Source: Arenimonas sp. | Lineage (GTDB): Bacteria; Pseudomonadota; Alphaproteobacteria; Rhizobiales; Rhizobiaceae | Assembly: GCA_019459145.1 (NCBI GenBank) | Contig: JAIBEK010000059.1 | Location: 90,007-154,006 of the forward strand | Reading direction: 5' to 3' | Length of the DNA: 64,000 nucleotides | Shown here: positions 51,709 through 60,481 of the stretch, one piece after another | Layout: each line of letters opens with the position of its first letter | Position numbering within the stretch: the first letter of the stretch is position 1 | Program-made: the position numbers and the translations under genes | The notes under the pieces: generated by a model | Database searches by the model: none | What the model saw: the letters and a program-made list of their open reading frames with translations, nothing else | Told to the model about the DNA's origin: nothing

Positions 51709-52175
51709 CAGAGCGCCTGAGCCGCTTTGAGGACGGCTTCCGCGTGGCCCGCGACCTTGACCTTGCGCCACGCGGCTGCCACCCGGCCGTCGCGGCCGAT
51801 CAGGAAGGTGGATCGCTCGACGCCCATGTAGGTGCGGCCGTACATGCTTTTTTCCTTCCAGACGCCATAGGCGGAGAGCGCCGTCTTGTCCTCGTCGGAT
51901 GCGAGGATCACCGACAGGTTGTGCTTGGCTGCGAACTTGTCGTGGCTCTTGACCGGGTCGGGCGACAGGCCGATCACCTTGGTGCCCGCCTTGGCGAATT
52001 CCTCTGCCAGCGCGCTGAAGGCCAGCGCCTCGGTCGTGCAGCCGCTCGTATCGTCCTTCGGATAGAAATAGAGCACGACGGGCGATCCGCGCATTTCGGA
52101 AAGCGAAACCGAGCCGCCGCCGTTGCGGGGAAGGGTGAAATCCGGAGCCATATCGCCCGCTGTCAAATCTGCCAT
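51708..52175 (-). CDS. bcp: Peroxiredoxin Bcp (1-Cys type)
   Basis: 155 aa thioredoxin-fold peroxidase. The peroxidatic cysteine is C46 in DDTSGCTTEA. It is the only cysteine in the protein: the usual resolving Cys a few residues on is Leu/Ala (ALAF), so a thiol partner or glutathione must recycle it. The start MADLTAGDMAPDFTLP has AAAGG upstream. Its stop overlaps the DUF455 start. Confidence 0.93.
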   Translation of the reverse strand: MADLTAGDMAPDFTLPRNGGGSVSLSEMRGSPVVLYFYPKDDTSGCTTEALAFSALAEEFAKAGTKVIGLSPDPVKSHDKFAAKHNLSVILASDEDKTALSAYGVWKEKSMYGRTYMGVERSTFLIGRDGRVAAAWRKVKVAGHAEAVLKAAQAL

Positions 52176-52299
52176 GGGAAAACCTTTCTTTTGCCCGCTT
52201 TGTGGATGAATGTCATCGCACTCGATATATAGTCCGCGACGCAGTCGTCCACGCGCGACTGTGATAACGGCATCAATCGACGGAGACAATCGCCGGCAC

Positions 52300-55200
52300 A
52301 TGGGAGAAATCCGGGGCGAAAAGGTGCGGTTTCGCAGGCAGGACATCGTGGCTTTGCACGAGCTTCCGTCGTCGCTCGTCGATGATCCGTTGATCGTTCA
52401 TTGCCCGCCGCGGTCCAACCTTGCCCGCCGGCTGTTGCGCTACCTCATTGGCATTATCGGTGTTTTTCTCGTCGTCGGTGGCGGCGTTTTTGCCGTGGTC
52501 GAAAGCGGAGCCCTTGATACGGCGCTGTCGAACGGTGCACGCTCGGTGCTCAATGCCGCCCTTGCCCCCGGCTTCCAGGCCGATATCGGCGAGACGGCGA
52601 TCCGTTTTTCCGACAATTTCCAGTTGGCGGTGGAAGCCCGCAATGTCGCGATCGTACCCGAGGGCGGCAAGAGCCCGCTGGCGCTGACGCAGTCGGTCAG
52701 CCTGGTGCTCGACCCGATCGCGCTGCTCGGTGGTGATTTCAAGGTCAAGGAGATCGTCACCGAAGGCGTGGCGCTCGACGCTCGGCTGCTTCCGGCCGGT
52801 CCGCCGATCGACCTGGCGAACCTTCGCATCGACAGCATTCCAGCCGTTCTCGACAGTGCATTCCTGCATCTCGATCAGATCCAGGCCTTCATCGGCAAGG
52901 GAGGCCTGGATCGCATGCGGATCGGCGGGCTCGAAGTCTCGACCACCGGGGTGAGCGGCCGGCCGTTGGTGATTGCGGTGGATGACCTTGCCATGGAGCG
53001 AGGCGCCGATGATTCGCTTTCCTTTTTCGGCGCCGTCTCGGTGAATGGGCAGCAGACCGAGATCTCCGCACTGACGGCCAATACCGGCGGCAAGGCGCAG
53101 TCGTTTACGCTGAGGCTTGGGGATGTGCGCCTGACGCCGTTCCTGCTGAGGCGCAGCGCGACGGGCAATCCGCGCCAGGGCCTCGATGGTTCGGCTGAGG
53201 TGTCGATTTCGGCGAAACGGGCCGGCGAAGGGCAGAAGCCCGCGGTCAACATGATCGCCGAGATTGCCGGCGCAACGGTCTATTCGGATGGGATCGCGCA
53301 GGAACTGACGCGGGCGCGTCTCAACTTCGGCTATGATTTCGCCAAGGACACTCTGGAGCTTTCGTCCTCGCGTGCCGAATTCGGCCCCATGGAACTGCCG
53401 CTGTCCGGCGGATTGATTGATCTCGACCGGCTGCCGGGCAATGGCACGAGCGGAAAGGGTTTTGGGATCGATCTGCTGGTCAGCCAGGGGCGCGCCGCTG
53501 TGCCGTCCGCCGGCGAGGCGCCGTTCCCATTTTCCCTCAAGGCGTTCGGCCGCTATCTGATGGAAGACAAGGAACTCAAGTTCGAGACCTTCACCGTGCA
53601 GACGCCGTCCGGCACGATGGACGCTTCGCTGGGCATCCGGTTCGTCGGCACCGGACCCGAAGTGTGCTTCGATGCACTGATCCGCGACATGAAGACATCG
53701 GTGGTCAAGCAGCTCTGGCCCTATTGGATCGCGGAAAAACCCCGTCGCTGGGTGCTGGCCAACATCTTCGGCGGCACGATAACCAACGGCCAGATCTCGG
53801 TGTTCATCCCGCAGGACCGACTGACGGTCGAGCCGAAGCCGCTGCATCTGGACGAGAACGAATTGCGCGTCAGCTTCGATATCGTCGATGCTCGGATGAA
53901 CGTCACCGGCGAGATCCCGCCGCTCAGGGATACCTCGGCGCATTTCGATCTGTCGGGCCGCAAGGTCGTGACCAGCATCCGCTCGGCGGCCTCCTATTTT
54001 CCGTCCGGCCGGATGGTGAAGGTGGAGAAAGGGGAACTCAAGCTAGAGGACATTTATCGCAAGCCGTTGATGGCGGACATCGAGATCGCCGTATCCGGTG
54101 CGGCCGATGCCGTGGCGGAACTGGTTTCGTTCAAGCCGATCCGGGCGCTGGAGCGCGCCGGATTCGCGGTCGAGGATTTTTCCGGCCAGGTGAGCGGGGT
54201 GGCGCAGGTGCGCCTCGGCCTCATCTCGGACCAGCATCCGCCCGATCCGGTCTGGGAGGCGCATCTCGACCTTGCCGATGTCGATGTGACCAAACCCTAT
54301 TCCGGGCGTAGCATCAGCGATCTCGAAGGCAAGCTCGACGTCGACCCGAGGGCCGCCCGGCTCAACGCCAAGGCGAAGATCGACGGCGTGCCGATGGAAC
54401 TCGAGGTCACCGAGCCGGTCGAGAAGATCGATCCCGTGGCGCGCGAGCGCGTGGTCAAGCTTCGACTGGACAATGAGGAACGGCGCAAGTTCGTACCCGG
54501 GCTCGACGATCTGGTCGATGGCCCGATCACGGTCGAACTCTCGCGCATCGACGAGCAGCGCCAGGCGGCGGTGATCGATCTATCTTCGGCTAGCCTGACT
54601 GTACCGTGGATCGGCTGGTCGAAGGGGCAGGGGATCGGCGCCAAGGCGAGTTTCGAGGTGGTGGAGGGCGAGGCGCTGACGGCCATCGAGAAATTCGTAC
54701 TCGACGGCGAGGGGTTCGGCGCGGCGGGCAAGCTTGCCGTCGGCAAGCAGGGGCTGGTGTCGGCCGATCTCAACCGCATGCGGCTTGCGCCCGGTGACGA
54801 CTATGCCCTTGTGCTCCGCCAGAGCAAGGGCGGCTACGACGTTTCCGTTTCGGGGAAGTCGGCGGATGCCCGTGCCCTGATCGCCGCGCTCAAGGCGCCC
54901 GGAGAGGGCGCCGGCGGCGGCGATGAAAAACCGCTTTCGATCCAGGTCAAGGGTCGACTGGATCGGGTGGTCGGATTTGGCGACGAGGTGCTTTCCGGCG
55001 TGTCGATCCTCTACGGTGCGCGCGGTGGCAAGACGACGGCGCTCGACGTGTCGGGCGTCACCGACAGCCGCCAGGCGGTGGTGGCGAAGATGCGCCGCCC
55101 GGGCGAGTTGAGCGAGCTCTCGGTGACCAGTAGCGATGCCGGCGCGCTGGCGCGCTTCATCAACCTCTACAATCGCATGATCGGCGGGCTGATGAACCTG

Positions 55201-55707
55201 AAGCTCTCCCAGGCCGCCAATGGCAGTTGGAGCGGCTCGCTCGATGTCCGCGATTTCAGGGTCGAGAACGAGGAGCGCCTGCAGTCGATCGTTTCGACGC
55301 CCGCCGGTGCCGACGGGCGCAGCCTGAATAAAGCGGTGAAGAAGGACATCGACGTCAGCTCCGCACGGTTCCAGCGCGCTTTTGCCCGGCTTGTCTACAG
55401 CGACGGATCGCTTCGGGTCGACAATGGTGTGGTTCGCGGCGAGCAGATCGGCGCGACGTTCCAGGGTGGGGTGCGCGACCAGCGCGGTCAGATCGACCTC
55501 ACCGGCACGTTCATGCCGGCCTACGGCCTCAACCGACTGTTCGGCGAGTTGCCGCTGATCGGCATCCTGCTCGGCAACGGTCGCGACCGCGGTCTGCTCG
55601 GAATCACCTTCAAGCTGACCGGGGCGACCGAGCAGCCGAAACTGGCCATCAATCCGCTGTCGATCATCGCGCCCGGCGTGTTCCGGCAGATCTTCGAGTT
55701 CCGCTGA
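52300..55707 (+). CDS. AsmA/YhdP-like membrane protein (DUF3971 group)
   Basis: About 1135 aa. One N-terminal transmembrane helix (about 46–67) is followed by a very long periplasmic region rich in beta strands, with the C-terminal signature LTGTFMPAYGLNRLFGELPLIGILLG and a final GVFRQIFEFR. YhdP, TamB and AsmA relatives form bridges that carry phospholipids to the outer membrane. The true start is uncertain: 52300 (MGEIRGEKV) lacks a clear Shine-Dalgarno, and a GTG at 52324 or an ATG at 52210 are possible. Convergent with the PilZ gene. Confidence 0.85.
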   Translation: MGEIRGEKVRFRRQDIVALHELPSSLVDDPLIVHCPPRSNLARRLLRYLIGIIGVFLVVGGGVFAVVESGALDTALSNGARSVLNAALAPGFQADIGETAIRFSDNFQLAVEARNVAIVPEGGKSPLALTQSVSLVLDPIALLGGDFKVKEIVTEGVALDARLLPAGPPIDLANLRIDSIPAVLDSAFLHLDQIQAFIGKGGLDRMRIGGLEVSTTGVSGRPLVIAVDDLAMERGADDSLSFFGAVSVNGQQTEISALTANTGGKAQSFTLRLGDVRLTPFLLRRSATGNPRQGLDGSAEVSISAKRAGEGQKPAVNMIAEIAGATVYSDGIAQELTRARLNFGYDFAKDTLELSSSRAEFGPMELPLSGGLIDLDRLPGNGTSGKGFGIDLLVSQGRAAVPSAGEAPFPFSLKAFGRYLMEDKELKFETFTVQTPSGTMDASLGIRFVGTGPEVCFDALIRDMKTSVVKQLWPYWIAEKPRRWVLANIFGGTITNGQISVFIPQDRLTVEPKPLHLDENELRVSFDIVDARMNVTGEIPPLRDTSAHFDLSGRKVVTSIRSAASYFPSGRMVKVEKGELKLEDIYRKPLMADIEIAVSGAADAVAELVSFKPIRALERAGFAVEDFSGQVSGVAQVRLGLISDQHPPDPVWEAHLDLADVDVTKPYSGRSISDLEGKLDVDPRAARLNAKAKIDGVPMELEVTEPVEKIDPVARERVVKLRLDNEERRKFVPGLDDLVDGPITVELSRIDEQRQAAVIDLSSASLTVPWIGWSKGQGIGAKASFEVVEGEALTAIEKFVLDGEGFGAAGKLAVGKQGLVSADLNRMRLAPGDDYALVLRQSKGGYDVSVSGKSADARALIAALKAPGEGAGGGDEKPLSIQVKGRLDRVVGFGDEVLSGVSILYGARGGKTTALDVSGVTDSRQAVVAKMRRPGELSELSVTSSDAGALARFINLYNRMIGGLMNLKLSQAANGSWSGSLDVRDFRVENEERLQSIVSTPAGADGRSLNKAVKKDIDVSSARFQRAFARLVYSDGSLRVDNGVVRGEQIGATFQGGVRDQRGQIDLTGTFMPAYGLNRLFGELPLIGILLGNGRDRGLLGITFKLTGATEQPKLAINPLSIIAPGVFRQIFEFR

Positions 55708-55740
55708 TCTGAGGATTGCCGGGCGGGACCTGAACGTTCT

Positions 55741-56352
55741 TCAGAGAAACTCGGTGAGGGCTTCGCGCGACTGCAGGGTGAGGAACTCGATCGCCACGCC
55801 TTCGAGGAAGTGGCGCACGACGCGACCGCGCATGTTGCCGAGCTGGACGGCCGTACCGATCGGTGGGCGGATGTCGATGTCGACCGCGGCGCCCGAGAGC
55901 GACAGGTCCATCAGGCGGCAGGGATAACGGCGTCCGTCCTCGAGCTTGAGTTCGGTGCGGGTCACGCGCGGCGTCAGGCGGTCGTGACGGCGGTCCTCGG
56001 GAAGGCCCAGTTCGTGCTTGTTGGCAATCCAGGTCAGCTGCGCCGCCAGCTTTTCGCGCTTGCGGCCCGTCGCGTTGATCGACATGACGAAACCGCCCTC
56101 GACCAGCTTGATGACGGTTCCCTCGACGCGGCCGAGATGATCGATATAGGCGATGACCCGTTCATTGGGCAGGGGGCAGCCGGCACAGGCGAAGCGCACG
56201 TCGCCCGGCGACATGTCGACGACCTTGCAGACATATTCCTCGTAATTGGCCAGCATCAGCCGGCCTTGCAGGTTCACCGCGACGCGTTGAAACGCCCGCC
56301 GGTGAGCAGGAGAGACAAGACCGCCATTCTGTGCCGCCTGAGAAGAATACAT
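55741..56352 (-). CDS. Tandem PilZ-domain protein
   Basis: 203 aa with two PilZ domains. The second has the full c-di-GMP motifs RLTPR (125–129) and DLSLSG (149–154). The first keeps RAFQR (19–23) but reads DMSPGD (46–51), so its last glycine is displaced and it may not bind. It has four cysteines in the first domain (VCK, FACAGCP), an unusual feature that could bind metal. It probably relays c-di-GMP to motility or polysaccharide machinery. Convergent with the AsmA-like gene. Confidence 0.87.
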   Translation of the reverse strand: MYSSQAAQNGGLVSPAHRRAFQRVAVNLQGRLMLANYEEYVCKVVDMSPGDVRFACAGCPLPNERVIAYIDHLGRVEGTVIKLVEGGFVMSINATGRKREKLAAQLTWIANKHELGLPEDRRHDRLTPRVTRTELKLEDGRRYPCRLMDLSLSGAAVDIDIRPPIGTAVQLGNMRGRVVRHFLEGVAIEFLTLQSREALTEFL

Positions 56353-56435
56353 GGTGCGGTTTCTGAAATATTTCTCTACCGTTAAACAATTACCGGCAAG
56401 CCGTTAACATATCGTTTTGCGCGGTGCTCCGATCC

Positions 56436-56476
56436 TTGATATCGGCGTGAGCATACTGTGGAATTAAGGTTAATTC
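56436..56476 (+). promoter_or_regulatory. Predicted promoter with palindromic operator
   Basis: TTGATA (56436–56441) is followed after 17 bp by TGGAAT (56459–56464). A perfect inverted repeat GAATTAA-GG-TTAATTC (56461–56476) overlaps the -10 and predicted start, as expected for a repressor site. Motifs are seen; activity is inferred. Confidence 0.45.
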
Positions 56477-56622
56477 TTTCTGAGTGTTGCGAGATTCGCT
56501 GCGCTATGGCAAATGACGGTTATCAACTTACCGAAGGATAGCCTTCGGCACCAATTTTCGGGTACAGGTTTGGTCCTGATGGACCCGACGAAGCCGTCCG
56601 CTAGCCCGGACGGCTTTTTTTT
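56471..56622 (+). ncRNA. Candidate structured small RNA or rhomboid-gene attenuator
   Basis: The stretch holds three hairpins: CCGAAGG-ATAG-CCTTCGG (56531–56548), GGTCC-TGAT-GGACC (56572–56585) and a perfect 10-bp terminator AAGCCGTCCG/CGGACGGCTT (56591–56616) followed by a run of eight T (56615–56622). No annotated gene ends here on the + strand, so the terminator must serve its own transcript of about 150 nt. The rhomboid ATG is 53 bp beyond it. It could be a free small RNA or a premature-termination leader of the rhomboid gene. The start is predicted, not known. Confidence 0.55.
56591..56622 (+). terminator. Strong intrinsic terminator upstream of the rhomboid gene
   Basis: A perfect 10-bp stem with a 6-nt loop is followed by eight T. 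The nearest gene upstream (PilZ) is transcribed away from it. Confidence 0.9.
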
Positions 56623-56674
56623 ATGCCGGCCGTCGTTTATGCAGCTTCGAGAAACTTGTGAAGGTGCGCGCCTG

Positions 56675-57439
56675 ATGGATGAACTGCCGCCGAGATCGCC
56701 GCGAGGCGAGGGGCCCCCCGAAGGGCAAGAGGATGCGCCGGAGCAACGCGTTCCGGTGTTCAACCTTCCGTCCGGGATTCTGATCGCCCTGGTCGGCCTC
56801 GGTCTCATTTATGCAGTGCAGTCGCTGTTGCTGTCCGGCGCCGCGGCCGAATGGCTCGCCGTCACCTTCGGCTTTTCTCCGCTGCGCTATGTTCTGCCGC
56901 TGTCGGAGCAGGGTTTCGAGTGGCTCTGGACGCCGGTGAGCTATTCCCTGCTGCACGGCAGCGTCGAACATTTGGCCTTCAACGGATTGTGGCTCGCCGC
57001 CTTCGGCACGCCCGTTCTTCGGCGCATCGGCAATCTGCGCTTCCTGGTCTTCTGGATCGCCGCGGCGGCGGCCGGTGCCCTGGTGCATGCCGGCTTCAAC
57101 TGGGGCCAGCCGACCATCATGATCGGGGCCTCCGGCGTCGTCTCCGCATTGATGGGGGCAGCCTGCCGCTTTGCCTTCGGCACGTCCGGCCGCACGCTGC
57201 AGCATCATGTCGGCTATCAGCCGCCGCTGCTGTCGATCGGCGCGGCGCTGTCGCTTCGCACCGTGCGGGTGTTCATCCTTGCGTGGTTCGCCGGCAATCT
57301 GGCGATCGCTCTCGGGCTGCCACTGTTCGGCGAACTGGCCGGCACGATCGCCTGGGATGCGCATATCGGCGGCTTTTTGTTCGGCTTCCTGCTTTTCGCC
57401 CCGTTCGATCCGACGCCGGCGCGCAACGGATCCTTATAG
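56675..57439 (+). CDS. Rhomboid-family intramembrane serine protease
   Basis: 254 aa with six predicted transmembrane helices after a 28-residue proline/acid-rich cytoplasmic tail. The catalytic dyad is S153 (GASG) and H230 (WDAHIGG), and HLAFN (99–103) supplies the oxyanion/histidine-asparagine pair, so the protease should be active. The ATG at 56675 has AAGG upstream. The same frame is open 54 codons further, but that stretch runs through a strong terminator and has no rhomboid homology. Confidence 0.9.
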   Translation: MDELPPRSPRGEGPPEGQEDAPEQRVPVFNLPSGILIALVGLGLIYAVQSLLLSGAAAEWLAVTFGFSPLRYVLPLSEQGFEWLWTPVSYSLLHGSVEHLAFNGLWLAAFGTPVLRRIGNLRFLVFWIAAAAAGALVHAGFNWGQPTIMIGASGVVSALMGAACRFAFGTSGRTLQHHVGYQPPLLSIGAALSLRTVRVFILAWFAGNLAIALGLPLFGELAGTIAWDAHIGGFLFGFLLFAPFDPTPARNGSL

Positions 57440-57554
57440 CTGCATCGCAGGTATATTGCATTCCGCTGAGATAACGGGCACCATTTTCTCCGTTGCGGTC
57501 GCGCCGAGGGTATGCGGCCGTAGCCGTTGCGCAATGAATGCGAAGGAGGAGTGA

Positions 57555-57989
57555 ATGTCTGTGTCAGTCAAGAGCATACTGGACGTCAAGGGCCGGGACG
57601 TCGTGACCATCGGTCCGAATGTCACTCTTACCGAAGCTGCCCGGATACTCGACGAACACAAGATCGGCGCCGTCGTCGTCGTCGGCATGGAAAACCGGAT
57701 CGTCGGCATCTTCACAGAACGCGACCTCGTCCGCTCGATCGGCCGCGCCGGGCCAAGCGCGCTCGACCAACCCGTCTCCGCCATGATGACCGCCGACGTT
57801 TATCGCTGCCGCGACGACAGCACGGTCAACGAACTGATGGAAATCATGTCCAGCCGTAGGTTCCGCCACGTGCCGGTCGAGGACAATGGCAAGCTTAGCG
57901 GCATCATCTCGATCGGCGACGTGGTGAAGTCGCGCATTCGCGAGGTCGAGATCGAGGCCGAGCAGATCAAGGCCTATATCGCCAGTTGA
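57555..57989 (+). CDS. Stand-alone paired CBS-domain protein
   Basis: 144 aa consisting of two CBS domains (about 8–65 and 75–132; IGAVVVVGMENRIVGIFTERDLVRSI, FRHVPVEDNGKLSGIISIGDVVKSRI). Such Bateman modules bind adenine nucleotides and act as energy sensors. AAGGAGGAG precedes the ATG. It lies 115 bp after the rhomboid gene, so linkage is uncertain; the partner protein is unknown. Confidence 0.92.
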   Translation: MSVSVKSILDVKGRDVVTIGPNVTLTEAARILDEHKIGAVVVVGMENRIVGIFTERDLVRSIGRAGPSALDQPVSAMMTADVYRCRDDSTVNELMEIMSSRRFRHVPVEDNGKLSGIISIGDVVKSRIREVEIEAEQIKAYIAS

Positions 57990-58024
57990 GGCGGCACCGA
58001 CCGGTGTCCGCCTCCAGGTCGTTT

Positions 58025-58053
58025 CGCTGGCGCCCAACCGTGGGGCGCTAGCG
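58025..58053. terminator. Hairpin between convergent CBS and patatin genes
   Basis: An 11-bp stem (CGCTGGCGCCC 58025–58035 / GGGCGCTAGCG 58043–58053, one G·T pair) covers the stop codon of the patatin gene. No T-tract on either strand. Confidence 0.45.
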
Positions 58054-59007
58054 GGCGAAGGCTTCCTGCATGCGTTTTAGTTCGCCGATGCGGGCCTGCG
58101 CCTCCTCGTAACCGCGATCGATCGCCTCTCCGGCCTTGTGGAATTCGGAAAGGCCGATCTCGTTGACGCGCGGGTGGAGCGCAAGGTCGGGCGGGTCGCC
58201 GGCGAGGCGGGCGCGTGAAATCCGATCCTGGATGATGTTGAAGGCCTGCACCATGACGCTCGTCAGACCAAGCTTGTGATGGTCCTTGGGCGGCTCGACT
58301 AGGCTGTCCGGCAGTTCGCTGGCGCGATGCTTGACGACGGCGGAACGGCCGAACACGTCGTATTGCAGGTTGACCGCCATGACGAGCGGCTGCTCATAGG
58401 CGCGACAAACCGAGACCGGGACCGGATTGACCAGCGCACCGTCGATCAGCGTTCGATTGTTGCATTTGACCGGCTCGAAGATGCCGGGAAGCGCATAAGA
58501 GGCGCGCAGCGCGGTGATCAGATTGCCGCCGTCGATCCACACCTCGTGGCCGCTGTTGAGTTCCGAGGCAACCGCGACGAAGGGCTTTGGTAGGTCCTCG
58601 ACCATCAGCCCTTCGAGGTGCTCCTGCATGCGCTTGGTCAGCCGCATGCCGCCGAGCAATCCGCCGCCGCCGATGGTCAGGTCGAGCAGCGAGGCGATCC
58701 GCCGCATGGTGAGCGAGCGGGCGAAGGTTTCCAGTTCGTCGAGCTTGCCGGCGAGATAACAGCCACCGACCAGGGCGCCGATCGAGGTGCCGGCGATCAT
58801 GCCGACCTCGATCTCGGCCTCGTCGAGCGCGCGCAGCACGCCGATATGGGCCCAGCCTCGCGCGGCGCCGCCGCCGAGCGCCAGCGCGATCTTTGTCTTC
58901 TTCGGCTTTTCGGGTTCCTTCACCGGCGGGATGGCGCCGGTTGGTCCGTCACCGGCCGGCTGCAGTGAACGCGTCGCCGTACCGTTCCTCAAACTCCAGT
59001 TCAGCAT
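58048..59007 (-). CDS. Patatin-like phospholipase (RssA-type)
   Basis: 319 aa. The patatin core has ALGGGAARGWAHIGVLRAL (oxyanion loop, 43–61), the nucleophile S75 in GTSIG and the aspartate D189 in IDGALVNP, so the Ser–Asp dyad is intact. The first 35 residues are a variable, Pro/Lys-rich tail. RssA-type enzymes are cytoplasmic serine hydrolases of the lipase class with unknown substrate. It is transcribed towards the CBS gene. Confidence 0.92.
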   Translation of the reverse strand: MLNWSLRNGTATRSLQPAGDGPTGAIPPVKEPEKPKKTKIALALGGGAARGWAHIGVLRALDEAEIEVGMIAGTSIGALVGGCYLAGKLDELETFARSLTMRRIASLLDLTIGGGGLLGGMRLTKRMQEHLEGLMVEDLPKPFVAVASELNSGHEVWIDGGNLITALRASYALPGIFEPVKCNNRTLIDGALVNPVPVSVCRAYEQPLVMAVNLQYDVFGRSAVVKHRASELPDSLVEPPKDHHKLGLTSVMVQAFNIIQDRISRARLAGDPPDLALHPRVNEIGLSEFHKAGEAIDRGYEEAQARIGELKRMQEAFAR

Positions 59008-59109
59008 CTGCGCACACCCTCATGGCTGAACAATTCCAGTACATCATTAGCGCACCGGATGCTTACCATTTCGTTTAGTGGACGGACGGCTGTGTCCGAT
59101 TCCGATCCG

Positions 59110-59571
59110 TCAGGCCTTGTCCGGTCCGCCGTAGACGGCGCCGGGATCGAAATGACGATGATTGTCGGTGATTTCAAGGCGCGGAACGCCGTCCGCCAAC
59201 GTCACGCTGCGATAGAAGCAGGAGCGCCGGCCGGTATGGCAGGTGGCGTCGTGGCCGGCGACCTCGACCTTCAGCCAGACTGCGTCCTGATCGCAGTCGG
59301 TACGGATTTCCCGAACCGTCTGCAGGTTTCCGGAGCTTTCACCCTTTTTCCAGATCCTGTCGCGCGAGCGGCTGTAATAGTGGGCGATGCCGGTTTCGAG
59401 GGTCAGGCCGAGCGCCTCGGCGTTCATATGCGCGACCATCAGCAGTTCGCCGTCGCGCGCATCGGTAACGACGGCGGTCAGAAGGCCGTTTGCATCGAAC
59501 TTCGGCGTAAAACGACCATCTTCCTCAAGCGCGTGCTTGTCGGCGGGCGGCGGGTCGAAGAAGACGGCCAT
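59110..59571 (-). CDS. hisI: Phosphoribosyl-AMP cyclohydrolase
   Basis: 153 aa, monofunctional HisI that opens the purine ring in histidine synthesis. The metal sites DCDQDA and [11 protein letters not shown] and the core [18 protein letters not shown] are complete. There is no HisE domain, so the pyrophosphatase is encoded elsewhere. It starts 26 bp after the folE stop, so the two are cotranscribed. Confidence 0.96.
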   Translation of the reverse strand: MAVFFDPPPADKHALEEDGRFTPKFDANGLLTAVVTDARDGELLMVAHMNAEALGLTLETGIAHYYSRSRDRIWKKGESSGNLQTVREIRTDCDQDAVWLKVEVAGHDATCHTGRRSCFYRSVTLADGVPRLEITDNHRHFDPGAVYGGPDKA

Positions 59572-59597
59572 CGGTCAGGTCCTCAAGGGAAAAGCGG

Positions 59598-60203
59598 TCA
59601 GCGGCCACGCACCATGGACATGAAGCGGGCCTGTTCGGCGCCATTGTCCTTGAAGAGGCCGGTGAAGGTGGTGGTGAGCGTGGTGGAGCCGGATTTCTGC
59701 ACGCCGCGCATGGCCATGCACATGTGCTCGGCCTCGATGAACACGGCGACGCCCCGCGGATTGAGGGTTTCGTCGATCGCGGCGGCGATCTGGGCGGTCA
59801 TCGCTTCCTGGGTCTGCAGGCGTCGGCCGAACACCTCGACGACGCGGGCGATCTTGGACAGCCCGAGAACCCGACCGTCGGGAAGGTAGGCGACGTGCGC
59901 CTTGCCGATCACCGGCAGCATGTGATGCTCGCAGTGGGAAAAGAACGGTATGTCGCGCACGACGACGATGTCGTCATAGCCGGCAACCTCCTCGAAGGTC
60001 GTGCCGAGCACGTCCTTGATATCGGCATCATAACCGGCAAACAGTTCGCGATAGGCATTGGCGACCCGTTTGGGCGTATCGAGCAGGCCCTCGCGCGCAG
60101 GATCGTCGCCGGCCCAGCGCAGCAGAACCCGCACGGCGTTTTCCGCCTCTTCGCGGCTCGGCCGCTCATCTACGGGGAGGAGTTTGTTGACGATGGCATC
60201 CAT
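59598..60203 (-). CDS. folE: GTP cyclohydrolase I
   Basis: 201 aa. The zinc and catalytic motifs [11 protein letters not shown] and [15 protein letters not shown] are intact, as is the STTLTT segment; the enzyme makes dihydroneopterin triphosphate for folate. I chose the ATG at 60203 (MDAIVNKLL), nine bases from GGGAG; an ATG at 60209 is too close to it, and one at 60281 has no Shine-Dalgarno. Upstream of hisI on the same strand. Confidence 0.95.
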   Translation of the reverse strand: MDAIVNKLLPVDERPSREEAENAVRVLLRWAGDDPAREGLLDTPKRVANAYRELFAGYDADIKDVLGTTFEEVAGYDDIVVVRDIPFFSHCEHHMLPVIGKAHVAYLPDGRVLGLSKIARVVEVFGRRLQTQEAMTAQIAAAIDETLNPRGVAVFIEAEHMCMAMRGVQKSGSTTLTTTFTGLFKDNGAEQARFMSMVRGR

Positions 60204-60481
60204 GCCCATGGTCTCCCGGTCCTTCGTGTTTCGGACCGCCTGTTTCGATTTTTCCGCCTGTAAATGCGTAACTCGGCTCATCTTGGCAAGTCCGTTCTTC
60301 CGATTCTCGCTCCGGCGCGGAATTTCGCGCGTGATTTGCTTGGACCGAGTTCTGACCTTACATATAGTAGCGACTTGCCGAGTGTGAAGGAAAGCGGGCG
60401 TAACACAGTGTCGCGCGAGCGACGACAATCCGCTCGGCAGGCAATGACGTAAAGCTGCTCGAGGAAAGTACCAGGCCGATC

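Larger units (their letters stand above)
56353..56674. other. 322-bp divergent region PilZ / rhomboid
   Basis: Next to the PilZ start are two CCGTTAA direct repeats (56379–56385 and 56401–56407), 22 bp apart. The rest holds the candidate small RNA (56471–56622) and its promoter/palindrome, listed separately, and the 52-bp stretch carrying the rhomboid ribosome-binding site. Confidence 0.6.

Noticed and set aside
56500..56545. Resemblance of ATGGCAAATGACGGT (encoding ANDG) to a tmRNA tag
   Set aside because: Alphaproteobacterial tmRNA tags end in a hydrophobic LAA/VAA-type tail before the stop; this one ends in TEG. No tRNA-like acceptor domain is seen.
56513..56674. A 54-codon N-terminal extension of the rhomboid protein
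   Set aside because: The frame is open but runs through a strong intrinsic terminator, lacks homology, and the internal ATG at 56675 has a ribosome-binding site.
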